Both the position numbers and the translations under genes were made by a program. The notes beneath the pieces were generated by a model. The model did not search any database. It worked only from the letters and a program-made list of their open reading frames with translations, and was not told the origin of the DNA. From Staphylotrichum longicolle (taxonomy: Eukaryota; Ascomycota; Sordariomycetes; Sordariales; Chaetomiaceae), in the NCBI GenBank assembly GCA_019096155.1, contig JAHCVI010000001.1:15091243-15155242 (forward strand): a DNA stretch of 64,000 nt, given 5' to 3'. Every line of letters starts with the position of its first letter. Position 1 is the first letter of the stretch. This document shows positions 32,001 to 44,737 of the stretch, one piece after another.

Positions 32001-34051
32001 AGCCGACCATCTTGAAAAGGCACACCGTAGTCAGCCAGGGCCCGCGCCTTGGTGTTTCTGTAAGCAAACAAATGTGCCGGCTTCGGAAAGGGCAACCAGA
32101 GTGGTACATTACCAAGAAACCTGGCCGCTAGACTCGTTCGGCGCCCGCCCCCGGGTACTGTAGCAGCGGGTGACACCGCCACAGAAAGTGAACATGGCGC
32201 GGCGAAATTTATCTTTGTAAGCACGGGAAGGGGGTCCTCTGTGTAATCTGCAAAAAAAGGAGAAAACTGAAATCATCCGTGGCGCTAACACTGGGTTCTC
32301 CTCAGGAGGAGCCACACTGTTCAAGTCGGCAAAGAGTAATGGGCCAACTCAAGTATCCCAACTAACCCAAAGTGACATTATATCTTTCTTCAAGCCCCTC
32401 GCTGTCTGTTTGGCATCTCTCAGCTGCTTACGCTTGACACAGATATGCTCGAGTCAAAGTAAAAGACGCCAAACTTTCAGATGCTCAACAGAACAAACTG
32501 CGTCCATAGAGAAGTATTTACAGCACCAGAAACACAAGGCTACTGAGTGACGCCAATCATTATCCGTTGCTCGGTTCAAGGGCAAACATTGTATTGCTAG
32601 CTGTCTGTAGCTCAACATCCTTGACACACCGATCATGGAAAGAAGGAGTAACAGGAGTAGATGTGTACTATACTTCCACAACTAGATCTCATAGTCCGCC
32701 CGGTGGCATTTGGAACAATGAGACCATCAGACCACAAAAAGATCCATCTAGATGACAACCTGAAGCTGAAGCAAAAGAGATGAAAAAAAAAATAAAACAA
32801 AAAAAAAAAAAAAAAAAGGTATGGCGGTGGAGAAACGCCATCAAAACGGTCTCCCATTCATCTGTTTACGAGCTACTTCAAATGGAACTCGAGTACTTTA
32901 AGTCAAACCGATGCGTAAAGAGAAAACGTGGAGATGACCTGCCAGTGCGCTCCCATCCGGTGGTCGAGCCATTAGCTCTGATGTCTTGAGAGCTGTAGTC
33001 AATGTGGTTTCCTCTACGCCCTCGCAAGCCGATGGGGAGACGTATTTTTTTGGACAGGAGGCATAAAAAATCTCTGGAATCAGCGAGAAAATCGGCGCTG
33101 TTGTACAATGAGCTGCCGTGCCTGGAGGGACATTCGAGCGTCTTATCTTGTCTTCGCTTGAGTGTGAGCCTTGGAAGTGGTCGCTGTGTACAGTCAGAAT
33201 GTAGAGATGTTTTGCCAAGATTCCACTCCCGAATCAGATTGGAAGCCTTCGATCCGTCGAGGAACTGCGTTTGCATGTTTTGTCAAAGGGGCACCCACTG
33301 CAGAAGAGATCGAATCATCGATCCGGGGCCGCGGAGAGGGCCTGCATGGGCCCGGGACGCTCACCGGTCAAGCCAACGCAGGTGATTGGGGCAGAAACCA
33401 GCGGACTGACAGCCATCGCCATGGGACTTTTTGGCTCACTCGGCCAGGGTGTTTTCTTGGACAGTCGCAGGCTGAGGCAGGCCCCCAGACGCCACCTTCA
33501 GTGATATGATTGCTGGGATAAGCGACGGCAGTGAGTTTCATCGTTCTGCGCATCGAACACCTTCCCCGGTGCACGGATTACATACCTACCGGGTTTCTAG
33601 ACATGCACTGCTTCCTCACCAGTGCACACTGCCCTTGTGTTGGCCCGGCTACACACCGACATACCTCTGGAGTCTGGGCCCCTCCCAACATCCTCCGTAA
33701 CGCACCCCTCCGCAGGTAACCTATTAGAATAAGGTTTGCTCACCTGCGGTGGCTTGCCCAGAGCCGGCGCACAGACGCGAAAGGATCCTCAGCCTTGGAT
33801 GCAAGATTTGGAGGCCGGGACCCCAGTCAGAAAAGGGAAACGGGAACCGTTGTGCCAGACAGCGCGTCTTGCTGTGGCCTGCTTACACAGTCACGGTTCA
33901 CTACATTCACAATCACAGTCACAGCGGTCCTCAAGATCAGGGGTCCTCGACAAGACCGCAACACCGACAAACTCTCCCAAGCTCTCTTTGCCATCCAAGA
34001 ATCACACATCCCCTAAACTCAGCCCAGCCGCCGCATGCAACGCAGAGAGAG
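29061..34051. other. Gene-poor 5 kb region
   Basis: Many short overlapping frames, none with recognisable sequence, splice-linked continuity or consistent coding composition. It includes the upstream region of the disordered-protein gene, a poly-A tract near 32800 and the leader of the receptor gene. No transposon ends, terminal repeats or reverse-transcriptase/transposase motifs were seen. It could hold non-coding RNA or decayed repeats, but neither can be shown. Confidence 0.45.
32799..32817 (+). repeat. Poly-A tract (19 A)
   Basis: An uninterrupted run of A preceded by further A-rich sequence from 32783. It might be a retroposed tail, but no recognisable retroelement or target-site duplication was found upstream. 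Confidence 0.85.
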
Positions 34052-35473
34052 ATGAACGTCATCTACTTCCTCCCGACGAGGCCACGAGCGGCCGGTGAGT
34101 CCTCCTTCAACACGTCCAACACGGGAGGGACGTCCGGCCCCCCCGCCATGCCGCCGGACGTGCTCGTCTCGCTGCCCCACGACAACGCCGGCCCCAAGCT
34201 CAACGCCGTCTTCTGGACGCTTTCCGCCATCTCGGGCCTCTTCGTGCTCGCTCGTTTCTGCGCGAAGCGGCTGCGGCGCAGGGCGTACTGGTGGGATGAC
34301 TGGCTGCTCGTTGCGTCCTGGGTAGGTGCCAGGGCTTGTAGCCCCCTTCAAGAACTACTAAATGCCGACCGGGCTGCTGACTACCTTCGAATGCAGATAG
34401 TCAACCTGGCTGCCGTCTGCATCATATCGTACTGCATCAGCCTTGGCCTGGGCCGCCACATGTGGGACGTCGACCCGGCCCACTTCGTGCCGCTGTTCCA
34501 GGCCTTTAACGTCACCGCCACCATGTCCATCGTTGCGTCGATCTGGTCCAAGACGAGCTTCGCACTCACCATCCTCCGCCTCACCGACGGGTGGCTGAGG
34601 GTTGTCGTGTGGTTCCTGATCGGGTCGACCAACGTCGCCATGGGCGTCACAGCGCTCATTAACTGGGTCCGCTGCACGCCGGTCCAGAAGTTGTGGGATT
34701 ATAGCGTTGAAGGGTCCTGCTGGCCGGTACACGTCGTGCTGAACTATGACATGTTCTCAGCCGGTTCGTGGTCACCTTGCTGGAGGCTCTTGGATTCACA
34801 CTACGGGGTTTGCTGACGTCCCGGCCGTGTTTCGCACGCGTAGCTTCCTCTGGAGTGGTCGACATCAGCCTTGTCGCCGTGGCCTGGAAGCTCCTCCTCG
34901 GCCTCCATATGGACACGGTGGAGAAGATCGGTGCGACAATTGCCATGAGCATGGGAGTCTTGTACGTTCCTTGTTTATTATTTTTGGGGTTTGCTAGGCT
35001 TTTGTTATCCTGACAAAAACTGCCTGCCTTCTAGTGCAGGTGCGACCTCGTTTGTCAAGACAGCCCAGCTCTGGGGCATGCTATCCCCAGACCTCTGTAA
35101 GTCAAAAACGCCTGGCCCAACCGATGAAATTGATAACGTGTTGGAAACTCACAAAAGCTACCCAGATGACGGCGTCGATTTGCTGATCTGGAGCAATGCT
35201 GAGATTACGGTGACCATAATGGCCGCCAGTATTCCTGTTCTGAGAGCATTTGTCTTTGACTTTTGGTCTCCGAGCAGGAGAGAGGAGTCCACGACCGAAA
35301 TACCAACTTTCCGAAAGACTGACTTGACTACCCTCCCCTCGAATTCTGTCGATGACCGGACTTGGACTGACGGCTCCGAGTCCCAGCTAAATGTCATTGA
35401 TGCCAGATACCATACGCCTCCAAGACTGACGGTTGAAGAAAACACCACCTGGCATCTGGGCAAAAAGGTGTAA
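34052..35473 (+). CDS. PTH11-like membrane receptor (fungal rhodopsin-fold domain)
   Basis: Five exons (34052-34321, 34397-34763, 34844-34961, 35035-35096, 35166-35473) give 374 residues from the ATG at 34052; an in-frame ATG at 34148 is an alternative start. Seven hydrophobic segments are recognisable, beginning with LNAVFWTLSAISGLFVLARF. The characteristic RRRAYWWDDWLLVASW motif lies after TM1. Further markers are WSKTSFALTILRL, the NYDMFSAASSGVVDI junction formed by splicing, and GAIFxFVKT-like GATSFVKTAQLW. This is the large fungal family of extracellular-loop GPCR-like proteins (PF20684/SAT4 group), whose ligands are mostly unknown. The cytosolic C-terminal tail of about 80 residues is Thr/Ser-rich. 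Plasma membrane location is expected; no neighbour suggests a ligand. Confidence 0.88.
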
Positions 35474-36340
35474 TGACCTTGTCTAATTGTGGTCCGGGCA
35501 AGCCATTCCCACCACCGGAACCATGCTTCCTACACCCCAGCAGAGGCCTTCCGGTCGGTTGAAAGTTGAGAGGGGCTTTGGGTGTTCAGCGCTCTGCAGA
35601 TGAGATTGGAGTTTGACGCAAAGCAGTATGCAACCGACACCCAAAAGACCGTCAACAAACAGACGTGACTCATGGCGCGGTGGGCAGCACCTAGTTACTC
35701 GGCCAGCCCTTCACTTGAACACGGGCTAGGGGAATCTATGCGTGAATCGGCCCCTGACTAAGGAACCCTACCTTACCGAGCATCCCCAGAACTGGCCTGT
35801 CTGCGTCGTCGGTGTACACTATTGTTTGGCTCTCGCAATCACGGGTCCAAGTCAATCGCGTCAATCTAGGTATCCAGGCGAGCCGGTGTCAGTAGGTGCT
35901 TTCCAGAACGGCTCAACTCTCAGAGACCAGTCTTCCCGGGCCGCCTGGCCGGCACGCGACGCCGGCCGCCCAGCCCTTCTTGCGAATCGGATGCGTGCTC
36001 GCGCAACTTTTCTGACGAAGAGCCCAGTTCTCGGCCGACACGCCGTTGGTTCAGATATGGCATGGGGTGGAGCCGGTGTTGTGTTAGCGTCTCGCTTGTT
36101 CGTTGTTGGTCCTGTATGCATTTGGACATCTGCTCATTTAAGATGTGTCCGACCCTGGGAATCCCTTCGTTGAGCTAATCATCCCTTTTCTTCTTTCGTT
36201 CGCCCAACGCGCTCTCCCCGGTGCGCCCCCATCCGGTCTCCGAAAAACACTGCCAGTCCGCCACTACTGGCAGCTCGCGCCAGGTCACAACGACAGCCGC
36301 CCCCGTCTTGTCCACTCCCGGAAACATCAGCTTCGCTCAC
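35474..36340. other. Intergenic between receptor and DUF7136 genes
   Basis: Nothing gene-like was seen. The last 150 bases are C/T-rich, as usual for a fungal leader. Confidence 0.5.
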
Positions 36341-37285
36341 ATGCGCCTTTCCTCAATCGCGGCCCTCGCGGCCTGCTTCGCGGTTCGCGTCGACGCGGCC
36401 CTCACCACGGTCGAGTTTGATCTGATGTTCCCCCGCGCCAACGTCTCATATACGCCCACAACCTACATGCCCATCATTTTCGCCGTGAAGAACCCCCAGC
36501 CCGCGAAATACATGAGGCCTGTGTTGGCCGTTGAAGTCAGCTATCCAAATGGCACCATCCACAGCTTGCCCTACATTAGCAGTGAGGACGCCTGGGGAAA
36601 CGCGGCCGCCAACGAGACCACCTTCTACTACACCATTTTCGAGGGCGAAAGCTACGGCTTCAACGGCGAGGGCTCTTGGCCGCTCAAGTTCCACGTGTCC
36701 TGGATGACCTGCGCAGAGGGACCCAACGGAGGCGGCGAGGGGGACAGCGACACGGGCCACAGGGGAACCGCGTCCCATTCCATGCTCTTCCGCACTGCCA
36801 GGGACGGGCAGGCCATCAGTCTCCTCTCAGCCGGCGCCGACACGGAGTGCCACGGGCTGCCCGGGTTCCGCATCACCACCGACGACACGGTCAGGCCCGT
36901 CGTCGACCCCAGCACGGCCACGGCGGGCATCCACCAGTGCGTGACGGCCGCCGGCTCGGAGCTGGTGTCGGACAGCTCCTGCTCCGTCAAGCTCCCCGCC
37001 GGCCTAGTCGAGGAGGTTTCTCTGAGCTTGAGCGCGGCCGCGTGCGCGGACCCGTATAACTGCCCGGCCCGGACCTCGTTGGTGGCCCTGGCGAGCCAGA
37101 CGTCGACCCGGACTGCCGCCGCTACTCACACGGGTACGACTGGGCAGCCGGCGGCGGCGACGACGGCCGTGACGACGACGGCTGCATCCGATCCGGCCAA
37201 GAATGCGGCCGAGCGACGGACCATGGCGGGCATGGAGGGGAGGTTGGCCGCTGCGTTTGGCGTGTTTGGGCTGCTGTTGGCGTGA
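36341..37285 (+). CDS. Secreted, probably GPI-anchored DUF7136 protein
   Basis: Single exon, 314 residues from the ATG at 36341, chosen because it puts a signal peptide (MRLSSIAALAACFAVRVDA) at the N-terminus. The body has the DUF7136 pattern: TTVEFDLMFPRANVSYTPTT, then PIIFAVKNPQ and a long beta-rich domain with several cysteines (WMTCAE, DTECHGLPG, HQCVTAAG, SSCSVKLPAG, AAACADPYNC). A Thr/Ala-rich stalk (about residues 255-285) and a C-terminal hydrophobic tail (LAAAFGVFGLLLA) fit a GPI-anchor signal. DUF7136 proteins are common in Sordariomycetes, with unknown function at the cell surface. Confidence 0.87.
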   Translation: MRLSSIAALAACFAVRVDAALTTVEFDLMFPRANVSYTPTTYMPIIFAVKNPQPAKYMRPVLAVEVSYPNGTIHSLPYISSEDAWGNAAANETTFYYTIFEGESYGFNGEGSWPLKFHVSWMTCAEGPNGGGEGDSDTGHRGTASHSMLFRTARDGQAISLLSAGADTECHGLPGFRITTDDTVRPVVDPSTATAGIHQCVTAAGSELVSDSSCSVKLPAGLVEEVSLSLSAAACADPYNCPARTSLVALASQTSTRTAAATHTGTTGQPAAATTAVTTTAASDPAKNAAERRTMAGMEGRLAAAFGVFGLLLA

Positions 37286-38641
37286 CCATAACGGGGTGGG
37301 AGCATCCGTCTTGAGACTCTGTAGTGCTGATTCTGATTCTGTCACATTCTGGGGCTGGTATATCCGTTTGCTTCCCAAGAACTGGGTCTAGCCAAATGCC
37401 CACAAGGAAGTGTTGGGAACTGCGGAGGTGTCTCGCAGTGTTCTGTCTTGAGTCCTGTAAGAGTCCAGTTACTGTACAACGTCGGAAACCTGACGATTCG
37501 ATTCTCAAAGGTGTTGGCCGTCTTGAATTTGGGAGCCCGGAATTCCGGGTTCACTGAGCTTGCAATCTGTCTGCGTTCGGCTGATGCAAGAAATAGACAG
37601 CTTCTCCTCTGTCACCAATCAAGCGTTGTGCTGCGACGGCACAGTGTCCCGGCAGTCTGGAAAGGGATCTGACCGCGCGCTTGGAGAGCCGCACGGAGCC
37701 GCCGGGGATCCCTGTCGGCCACGACTTTATTTTTCCCTTTTCAGTGCGGCTACCGCGAGATGAGCGAGTCCCAGACACGCAATATTCATTTGGGCTGGCC
37801 TGCCTCAGATCCTCGCCTCAGCTGCTGCACTCTCTGTGAGGCGTCGAGCTGACCCCGTAATGAGGCAATCCCCAATATTGGCTCCGTCATCTCTCAGCTC
37901 TTGTAGAACAACTCAGATCTGATCGAGCTGAGGCCTGCCAGGACTAGGGTCCGCCAAAAAGTTCTGCTGCGCGGTGCCGTGCGGCTGAACACGAAACGAG
38001 GGACCCCTTCCCGCACCCCGGCCATCGGCGCGTTGGCGCAAGCGCTCAGCGCTGCTGTCGCGTGCGGGCTTGCCGATTTGGGCTGGACGTTTGGCAAACA
38101 GCCGTTACTATTGACTGGCGAACCGGCGGTCTGGATCCTCCCGGGGGCGCTCCCGGGGCTCCTTAGTGCGCCCCATCGACGTTGCCATACGGGGCGGCCA
38201 TTTGCAAGCCTGGAGCCTGATCAATAGTGGCAGTGTTGACATTTGAGTGCTTCCATTGACGGTGTCAGGGGTGGATTTCGTGATGTCAATGTTTCCCATG
38301 CTTGTTGCTGGCGGCGCCGCTGAGGTGCGTCCCCTGAGTCGCGCACTCTCAGACCCTGATTGCCACGGCGACGTGCTGCGAGCTGGCCGGGCCGTGCTGT
38401 CAAAGGCGTCAGATATAAAGACGACGGGCCGGCGAGACTGGTCTTGCCGCTCGCCATGTCTCTCATTTCGCCCTTTGGCAGTCTCTCGTTTTGCCGTTTG
38501 GCCCGCCCTCCACGCTCGTTGATGCATTTCTTTTCTGGGTTAGAATTATAGACTGCGGGATGTCATAGAGGATAGACTCGGGTGCATTTTCCTACCTTGT
38601 TGTTTCACTCGCTCGTTTTTGTCCTGGAACCCTTACCCGCC
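37286..38641. other. Intergenic between DUF7136 gene and MFS gene
   Basis: No recognisable gene. A TATAAA sequence at 38414-38419 lies about 225 bases before the MFS start and could be its TATA box. Confidence 0.45.
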
Positions 38642-40631
38642 ATGGCGACACTCCATGTCTTTGGTGCTCCGTCGGCCTGCCAGTCGACGCAGACACTGGC
38701 CGAACAAGGCCTCCTCGTGGGCTCTGCGCCCGTCTCTCCCGTTTCCTCCTTGTTCAGCACTTCGGCTGTAACGCTCGCCGAAAACGACACGACGCGGGAT
38801 GAGACCTTTACGGTTGGTACCCCTTAGAAAAACTGGTCGGCCGCGAGAACTGACGAGAAGCAGGTTACGTGGGATGGACCAAACGACCCCGAAAACCCGA
38901 AGAACTGGAACGCCAAGCAGAAATGGGCGGTATGTCGATGTCCTCCTTCATTGCCAGGGCCGCCTGCCCTTCCCGTTACCGGTGGCTACCTCTTCCCCAT
39001 GCACCAACAAGTTACCCCTGACCCGGAATACCCATTCCGGCCCGAATTCCTCATGCGGTTGTCATCCCATGCTCACCAGACCTCTACAGACCTCGCTCAT
39101 CATCTCGACGTTCGCCTTCCTGTCGCCGCTCTGCTCGTCCATCACGGCCCCCGCGCTTACGTCGATCGGCGCGGAGTTCCACATCCCCGTCGGCATCCAG
39201 CAGCAGCTCGTGCTCTCCATCTTCCTCCTCGCCTACGCGATCGGCCCCTTTGTGCTCGCGCCTTGCTCCGAGGTCTGGGGCCGCATGCCCGTGATTCGGC
39301 TCGGCAATACCCTCTTTATCCTCTTTCACCCTGTTGTGCGGCTTCGCGCAGTCGCAGTCGCAGATCACCGCTTTCCGCTTCCTCGCCGGCCTAGGCGGGA
39401 GTGCCAGTGTAGGGGTATGTGGAGGCCGGGACAAATAACCAGGGAGAAAGACATTGCTAACCGTCTATAGATGGGCAGTGGGGTGCTGAACGACTGCTGG
39501 AAACCCGAGGAGCGCGGCCGGGGGTTCGTCGCCTACCAGCTCGCGCCGGTGCTGGGGCCGGCCATCGGGCCAATCGGTACGTGACGTGCCCACTCCAACC
39601 CTTCGCATGCTGATTTCCCCAGTCGGCGGCTACATGTCGCAGTATACGACCTGGCGCTGGTGCTTCTGGGTTATCGTGCTCGCCAACGTCGTCGTTCAGG
39701 CCGTAGCCTTCTTTTTCCTACGCGAGACGTACGCGCCGGTCCTACTACAGCGCCGCGCGCAGGCCCTCCGCGCCTCGACGGGCAACCCGAAACTACAGAC
39801 GCAGTGGGAGCAGTCCGGCGCTGACCGCACGCTGCCCAGCCTCCTCCGCGTCGCCCTGTCGCGCCCCTGGGTCATGCTCGGCACGCAGCCGATCGTGCAG
39901 CTGTTCGCGCTCTACCAGGCCTTCAACTACGGCACGCTATGGCTGCTCATCTCGAGCTTCCCGGCACTGTTCGAGGGCCGCTACGGCATGGCGCGCGGCG
40001 ACGCCAGCCTCAACTATATCTCGCTCGCCGCCGGCTTGCTCGTCGGCGTCTACATCTGTGGGCCGGGCGTCGACTGGCTTTACGCGCACCTCAAGCGCCG
40101 CCACGGCCTAGGCCCCGACGAGCCGGGCCTGCCTGAGTTCCGCGTGCCGCTGATGGTGCCCGCGTCGGTGCTGCTCCCGTGCGGCATCTTGCTGTATGGC
40201 TGGGCGGCCGAGGCGCGGCTGCACTGGATAGTCCCGAATGTGAGTACCAACCTGAGTCGACATAGTTATCTCGAGCTTCTTCGGTGTGCGGTGGCTGACT
40301 GACACCCAACAAACAGCTCGGCGCAGCCCTCTTCGCTTGCTGCTCCATGATGACGTACCAGTGCTCGTCGACGTACCTCGCCGACACGTACGGCCTGTAC
40401 ACGGCGTCGTCGTCGGCCGCGTGCGCCTGCCTGCGCTCGCTGCTCGCGTTCGTGTTCCCGCTGTTCGTGCCCGCGCTGTTCGGCTCACTGGGCTACGGCG
40501 GGGGCGGCAGCGTGCTGGCGCTGCTTGCCGTCGTCATCGGCATCCCGGCGCCGCTGGTCGTGTGGTTCTTTGGTGCGAGGCTGCGGGGCGCGAGCAAATT
40601 CGCGAAGAAGCCGGTGTCGGAGAAGGTGTAG
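38642..40631 (+). CDS. MFS (DHA1-type) transporter with apparent 1-nt frameshift
   Basis: Exons 38642-38812, 38864-38929, 39090-39414, 39471-39576, 39623-40239, 40317-40631. All intron joins keep phase except exon 3, which is one base too long. Up to LGNTLFILF the frame is right; then the conserved stretch TLLCGFAQSQSQITAFRFLAGLGGSA is only readable in the +1 frame. This implies an extra T in the TTT run at 39324-39326. All twelve-helix landmarks are otherwise present. They include a cytosolic VTWDGPNDPENPKNW start typical of fungal drug:H+ antiporters, SEVWGRMPVIRLGN, the TTWRWCFWVIV block and the C-terminal LPLFV-type helices. Either the transporter is a recent pseudogene or the base is a sequencing error. 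Expected role: export of small organic compounds at the plasma membrane. Confidence 0.82.
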
Positions 40632-43600
40632 GTGTAGCGTGGGATTCATGGATAAAATTACTCAGAGCAACATGAACACTGACGACAGCGCTGTCTTGTG
40701 TGATTTCTAATGCCAAACAATACCAGCCTCCTCACCTGAGCCACAACTTCTACGTAAGGTACGATGGCGAATACCCAACAGTGGCCAGAACTCTGTACTA
40801 TCCAACGGCTCTTCAGGTCCGACCCCCTCCCTACCTGGAATCCGTGGCTCGATGGGTTTGGGCTCGATGGTGCGGGGGCCTCCTCGGAGCAGAGCGCGTA
40901 AGAAGGACGTTGTATTGGGAGCCATGGCGAGTTTTAGGGTGAGGAAGGAGGGAGAGAACAGGAACACTTAAGTCTCGGTGGAGGCTAACCTTCCCTGTGT
41001 TTACACCGTCTCGATGTTTGTAGGTTTGGGGGCCAGTGACTTTAATTGTTCAGCCTCGTCTATCTTGCTGATGAGGGCCTGGCGATGCATGATGAGAATC
41101 ACACTTCACTATCTTACCTAGGCAGATATCCGATTCCAAGAACATTCCCGCTCCCCCCCTCCAGCCAGCCTTCAGCTCGTAATCTATAGTCGCCGCGATC
41201 TGGTCCTGTCGCCGAGAAGCCGCTCCGCTGGTTGCAACGGTGATGAGAACAAAATGCAAACGCGGGAAAGAACCATGTTCTAACATTCCTTCTGCGTATT
41301 CTACGTGTTTGAGTACCCGAACGCGTTCCTTAGATCTCGCTTTCGCGTTCCCAATCTCGAGGCGGATCAACAACACCAATGTCACGAGTACTACGCCCGG
41401 CGAGCGTCTCCACTTCTACAAGCAAGAGAAGTCAGGCCAGCACTAAGCCTTGAGGGGTCAGGATACAGTTGGTTCGCATCCCCGATGGGGACAGGATCCT
41501 GGCGCCGAAATGCACCCCCATCGCGAATGCGCGGGACGCGTTCTGGAAGACTCGATGGGGGTGAACCAAAGGAGAATAGGCGACACCTTCCGGCCTCCGT
41601 CGCCGTCGCCGTTTGTGGTCGCGAAGGAGGCGGCCCCGGTCCGGGAAGACAAACGGGACCTCATCCGACAAAACATCGGGTGAGTGTTCAAGTTGGGTGA
41701 TGAGCCAACAATTGCAATCGTGCAACGCGAGGCATTCTGTAAGGGGTTCAAAAGTTGCGGGGTGAATTGAGCCGACAAGCTACACCAGAGGGCACCATAG
41801 CAGCTCCTTTGCCAACGTGTGCAACACCTGCGAAGGCACCCCGGACACGTAAACCCATGATGATGCGTTGTGCCGACTCCTCCGAGTTGCGACTTGTGTG
41901 TGTCACGACAGTAGGTTGGAAAGGGGCATCTGCGTTGCGATGTCCAGGTGCCACAACCGCGAGATCGAACACATGTGGACGATGTACAGACCGCCTCTCA
42001 TATCAATGATGGCCTGGAAGGCAGGAGAGGAACTTGAAGATTACCACCCGGTGAACGGCTGCCAAGCATTCTCAAGGATTGTATCTTGTATCTTGTGGCC
42101 TGGCAGATAGAATGGCCAAGAGATAACAGAACACTCATGGCTCAGGCTTATCATGGCTCATTATCTCTCACCTGTCATCTTTTTAGGATCCCCATTGAAA
42201 TGCCCCTTGCGAGGCAGCACATGCCGCCAGAGTTGTGATCCGTACGACAGGGGTTTTCTTGCAGGAACCCGTGACTCACCTCTTCATATACACACGGAGA
42301 TGCAGTACCCGGCAATGCAGGTACCCGGGACCCCTTTCGCCCGAAGCGCTATTCAAAATCGATTTCTCACCCACGTCCCGTTTTCCTTGGTGACCCCAAT
42401 GTCCCTCCCGCTCGTGTGGTTCGAATTAGCCGGAAGTCACTTGTCCAGGGGCAGCGCCCGAAGATGAGACGGCAAGGGAGCGGGTGGTTGGCGCCTCCTT
42501 GTCGAATAAAGGCACATGTCGTGTGAATTGATTGGGGGTTTGTACGGAGTACGGTACCTGTTCCTCGGGAAGCAGCGTAAAAGCCAGGTGATCCATTGAG
42601 GAGGTGGTAAGGCAGAGCGGGCAATTGGTCACGGAAGCGAGGCCGCAAACGTCGCAAGGTCTGGACTTGGTTTGAGCGAGTCCTTGCGACATCTTTTCGT
42701 GCGATTTGGGTTGTAGTGTGGCGCTAAATGCGACGCTGTGTTTTGGGAACCGAACCTCGAGCAACCCGGGCAGCGATGGCAAGGGAAGGGAGTTTGCCAG
42801 GGTTCGTTCTTCAGGCCTGTGATGAGGGGACGAGGTTAGCGAGCCTCGAGTCTCGGCTATCTATCGTCGAGAACCAAGCTGTTTGCAGCCCTGTGAGGCT
42901 GCCGTTTGCCGAAGAACAGGGATCTAGGTGACCATCGAAATCCATGAAGTTGTCGAAACCGTGCGCGAGACACTAACCCGCTCATAACCACACGGACATC
43001 GCGTTTGATGTTTGAGAGATAAAACTTCGAGGTGTTGATTTGACTGGTTACAACCCCTATAAAACCAGTTTGTTTTTTTAAGAATAGCGCTCGGATAGGG
43101 AGGTCTAGAGATCAACAACGGTCCTCATTTTCTTCCCGTCTCGTCCCGGAGGAGACGAATAATCCTGGCATGTCGCGTGGCTCTGGGATTCGATGACGAA
43201 GCGGCTTTTTCTTCCCGCTCCGCACAGACGCCCAGCTCACCGGGTGCAACTGATTTGCGACGCCAGGCCGGATCTCAATCTTCAGTGACGGCACTGGGCT
43301 GACGAGCAGGTGAGAGTTTATGATGGTCGATGTCATGGGTCTGCCGCGATACCCGATAAGCGTCCGGGAGGTGCCGGATTTGCATGCTCGAAAAGGCAGT
43401 GAGCGACTGGCAGTCGGCTCACAGATCAAAAGCGTCAGGGCGGGGGATAAGAGATCACAAAACCTTGGTTGTGCCCCCCTGCGGCATGGGTGTGATATCG
43501 CCTGCGTCGATTAGATTCGGCCACGAACCCCCAGGCCGGGGCAGAGAAATCAAGATTCCATGTCTTGGCCTTGCTTGGACGGCCCGTTGGAGCCATCACA

Positions 43601-44737
43601 GTGCAGAAAAGTTACTCATTTGGGGTTGACATGGCCAAATCTGAACTGACATTATCGGAAACGAGGCCTTGCAGGGAACTCCTGGACGGTTGAACCACCG
43701 ACATGCCAATATTGGGGCCCTGCGACGCCACCTCAACATGGGCACGAAAGACACGTCGTGAGAAACACCTCGCGATCGTGCTTGTGAAATGGGACAGAAG
43801 AAGCCATTGAACCACGAGATGCCCAGTCAAAGATGGAAGGAAGAGGTCCTAGGCCGAGAGACGGTGTGCTGCAGATGGGTCAGGCGGTTCATCCGCCGAG
43901 CTGCGATGAGGTGTGGTGTCTGGAAGGTGCTCAGGTGGTGTGCACTTGGTGCAATCTGGTGGTGCCTGGGAAAGGGGAAGCAGTGGTGCTGGACCGGTTT
44001 GGAAGGAGCAGGTGCCCCGCTGTGCCACCCGCCAACCCGCCGTCGCTCAGCGGGGGGCAGCCAGGATGGCAGCCAGGAGAGCGTGGAGACCAGGGAAGGA
44101 GCCAGGATGGCCCGCCGAACTCGAGATGAAAACGAAATAAGCCCAGCTCACCCAGGCCCCACGCTCGTTTGACAGGGCCAATTCCCGGCTTGGCCAACTG
44201 ACATGAGCAGGGGGCGGATTTTTTTCCCATGTGCAGATTTGATAACGAGAGCAATCCACTGTGCGACCCGGGAATCTCTGTCCCTGTTCGGCTCTGTGAT
44301 TCTCTGTTGCGGATTACGGAGGAGCGTCATTATCTTGTGCTTTTTCTGTTGCATTCTTGCACTCTTGCACTCTTGCAACTCGCCCACCGCGCTTGCTGCT
44401 TTCGAGACCCATCGAGGCTGCCAACGGGGGCCTAGCGCTGGGCTCGAGCTTGGTTTTTGGCCTGTCGATCTCCACCAACCCATCGCCAAACCCATCCCAT
44501 CCAGCAATCCAGTGACGCTGCAGTCCCGGCTCCAGCTGTCCAGCAGTCCAGCACAGCACAGCAGGCGGGTCTCGACCAGACGTGCCCTGGCAACCGCCGT
44601 TGGTGACTGCCCTCCCAACACTTCCAAGGTTGGCTATCATCGGTAGCGATTCGATAAACCTAAAGGAGCAGCTGTCCGTCCATGCCGCCGAGAAACCGCC
44701 CACCACTGCTTCCCCATCGCACGCCGTTCACTCCCCC
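40632..44737. other. Gene-poor 4.1 kb region
   Basis: No protein family was recognised on either strand. A short minus-strand frame (40707-40925) starts with an Arg-rich, leader-like sequence but is not supported by anything else. A TATAAAA is present at 43069-43075 without a clear gene behind it. A small tandem repeat lies at 44357-44380 in the leader of the following long gene. Confidence 0.45.
44357..44380 (+). repeat. Three copies of TTGCACTC-type unit
   Basis: Imperfect 8-base tandem repeat in the upstream region of the 1509-residue gene. Confidence 0.7.

Noticed and set aside
32783..32818. A-rich tract as the tail of a retroelement
   Set aside because: No reverse transcriptase or RNase H motif, terminal repeat or target-site duplication nearby.
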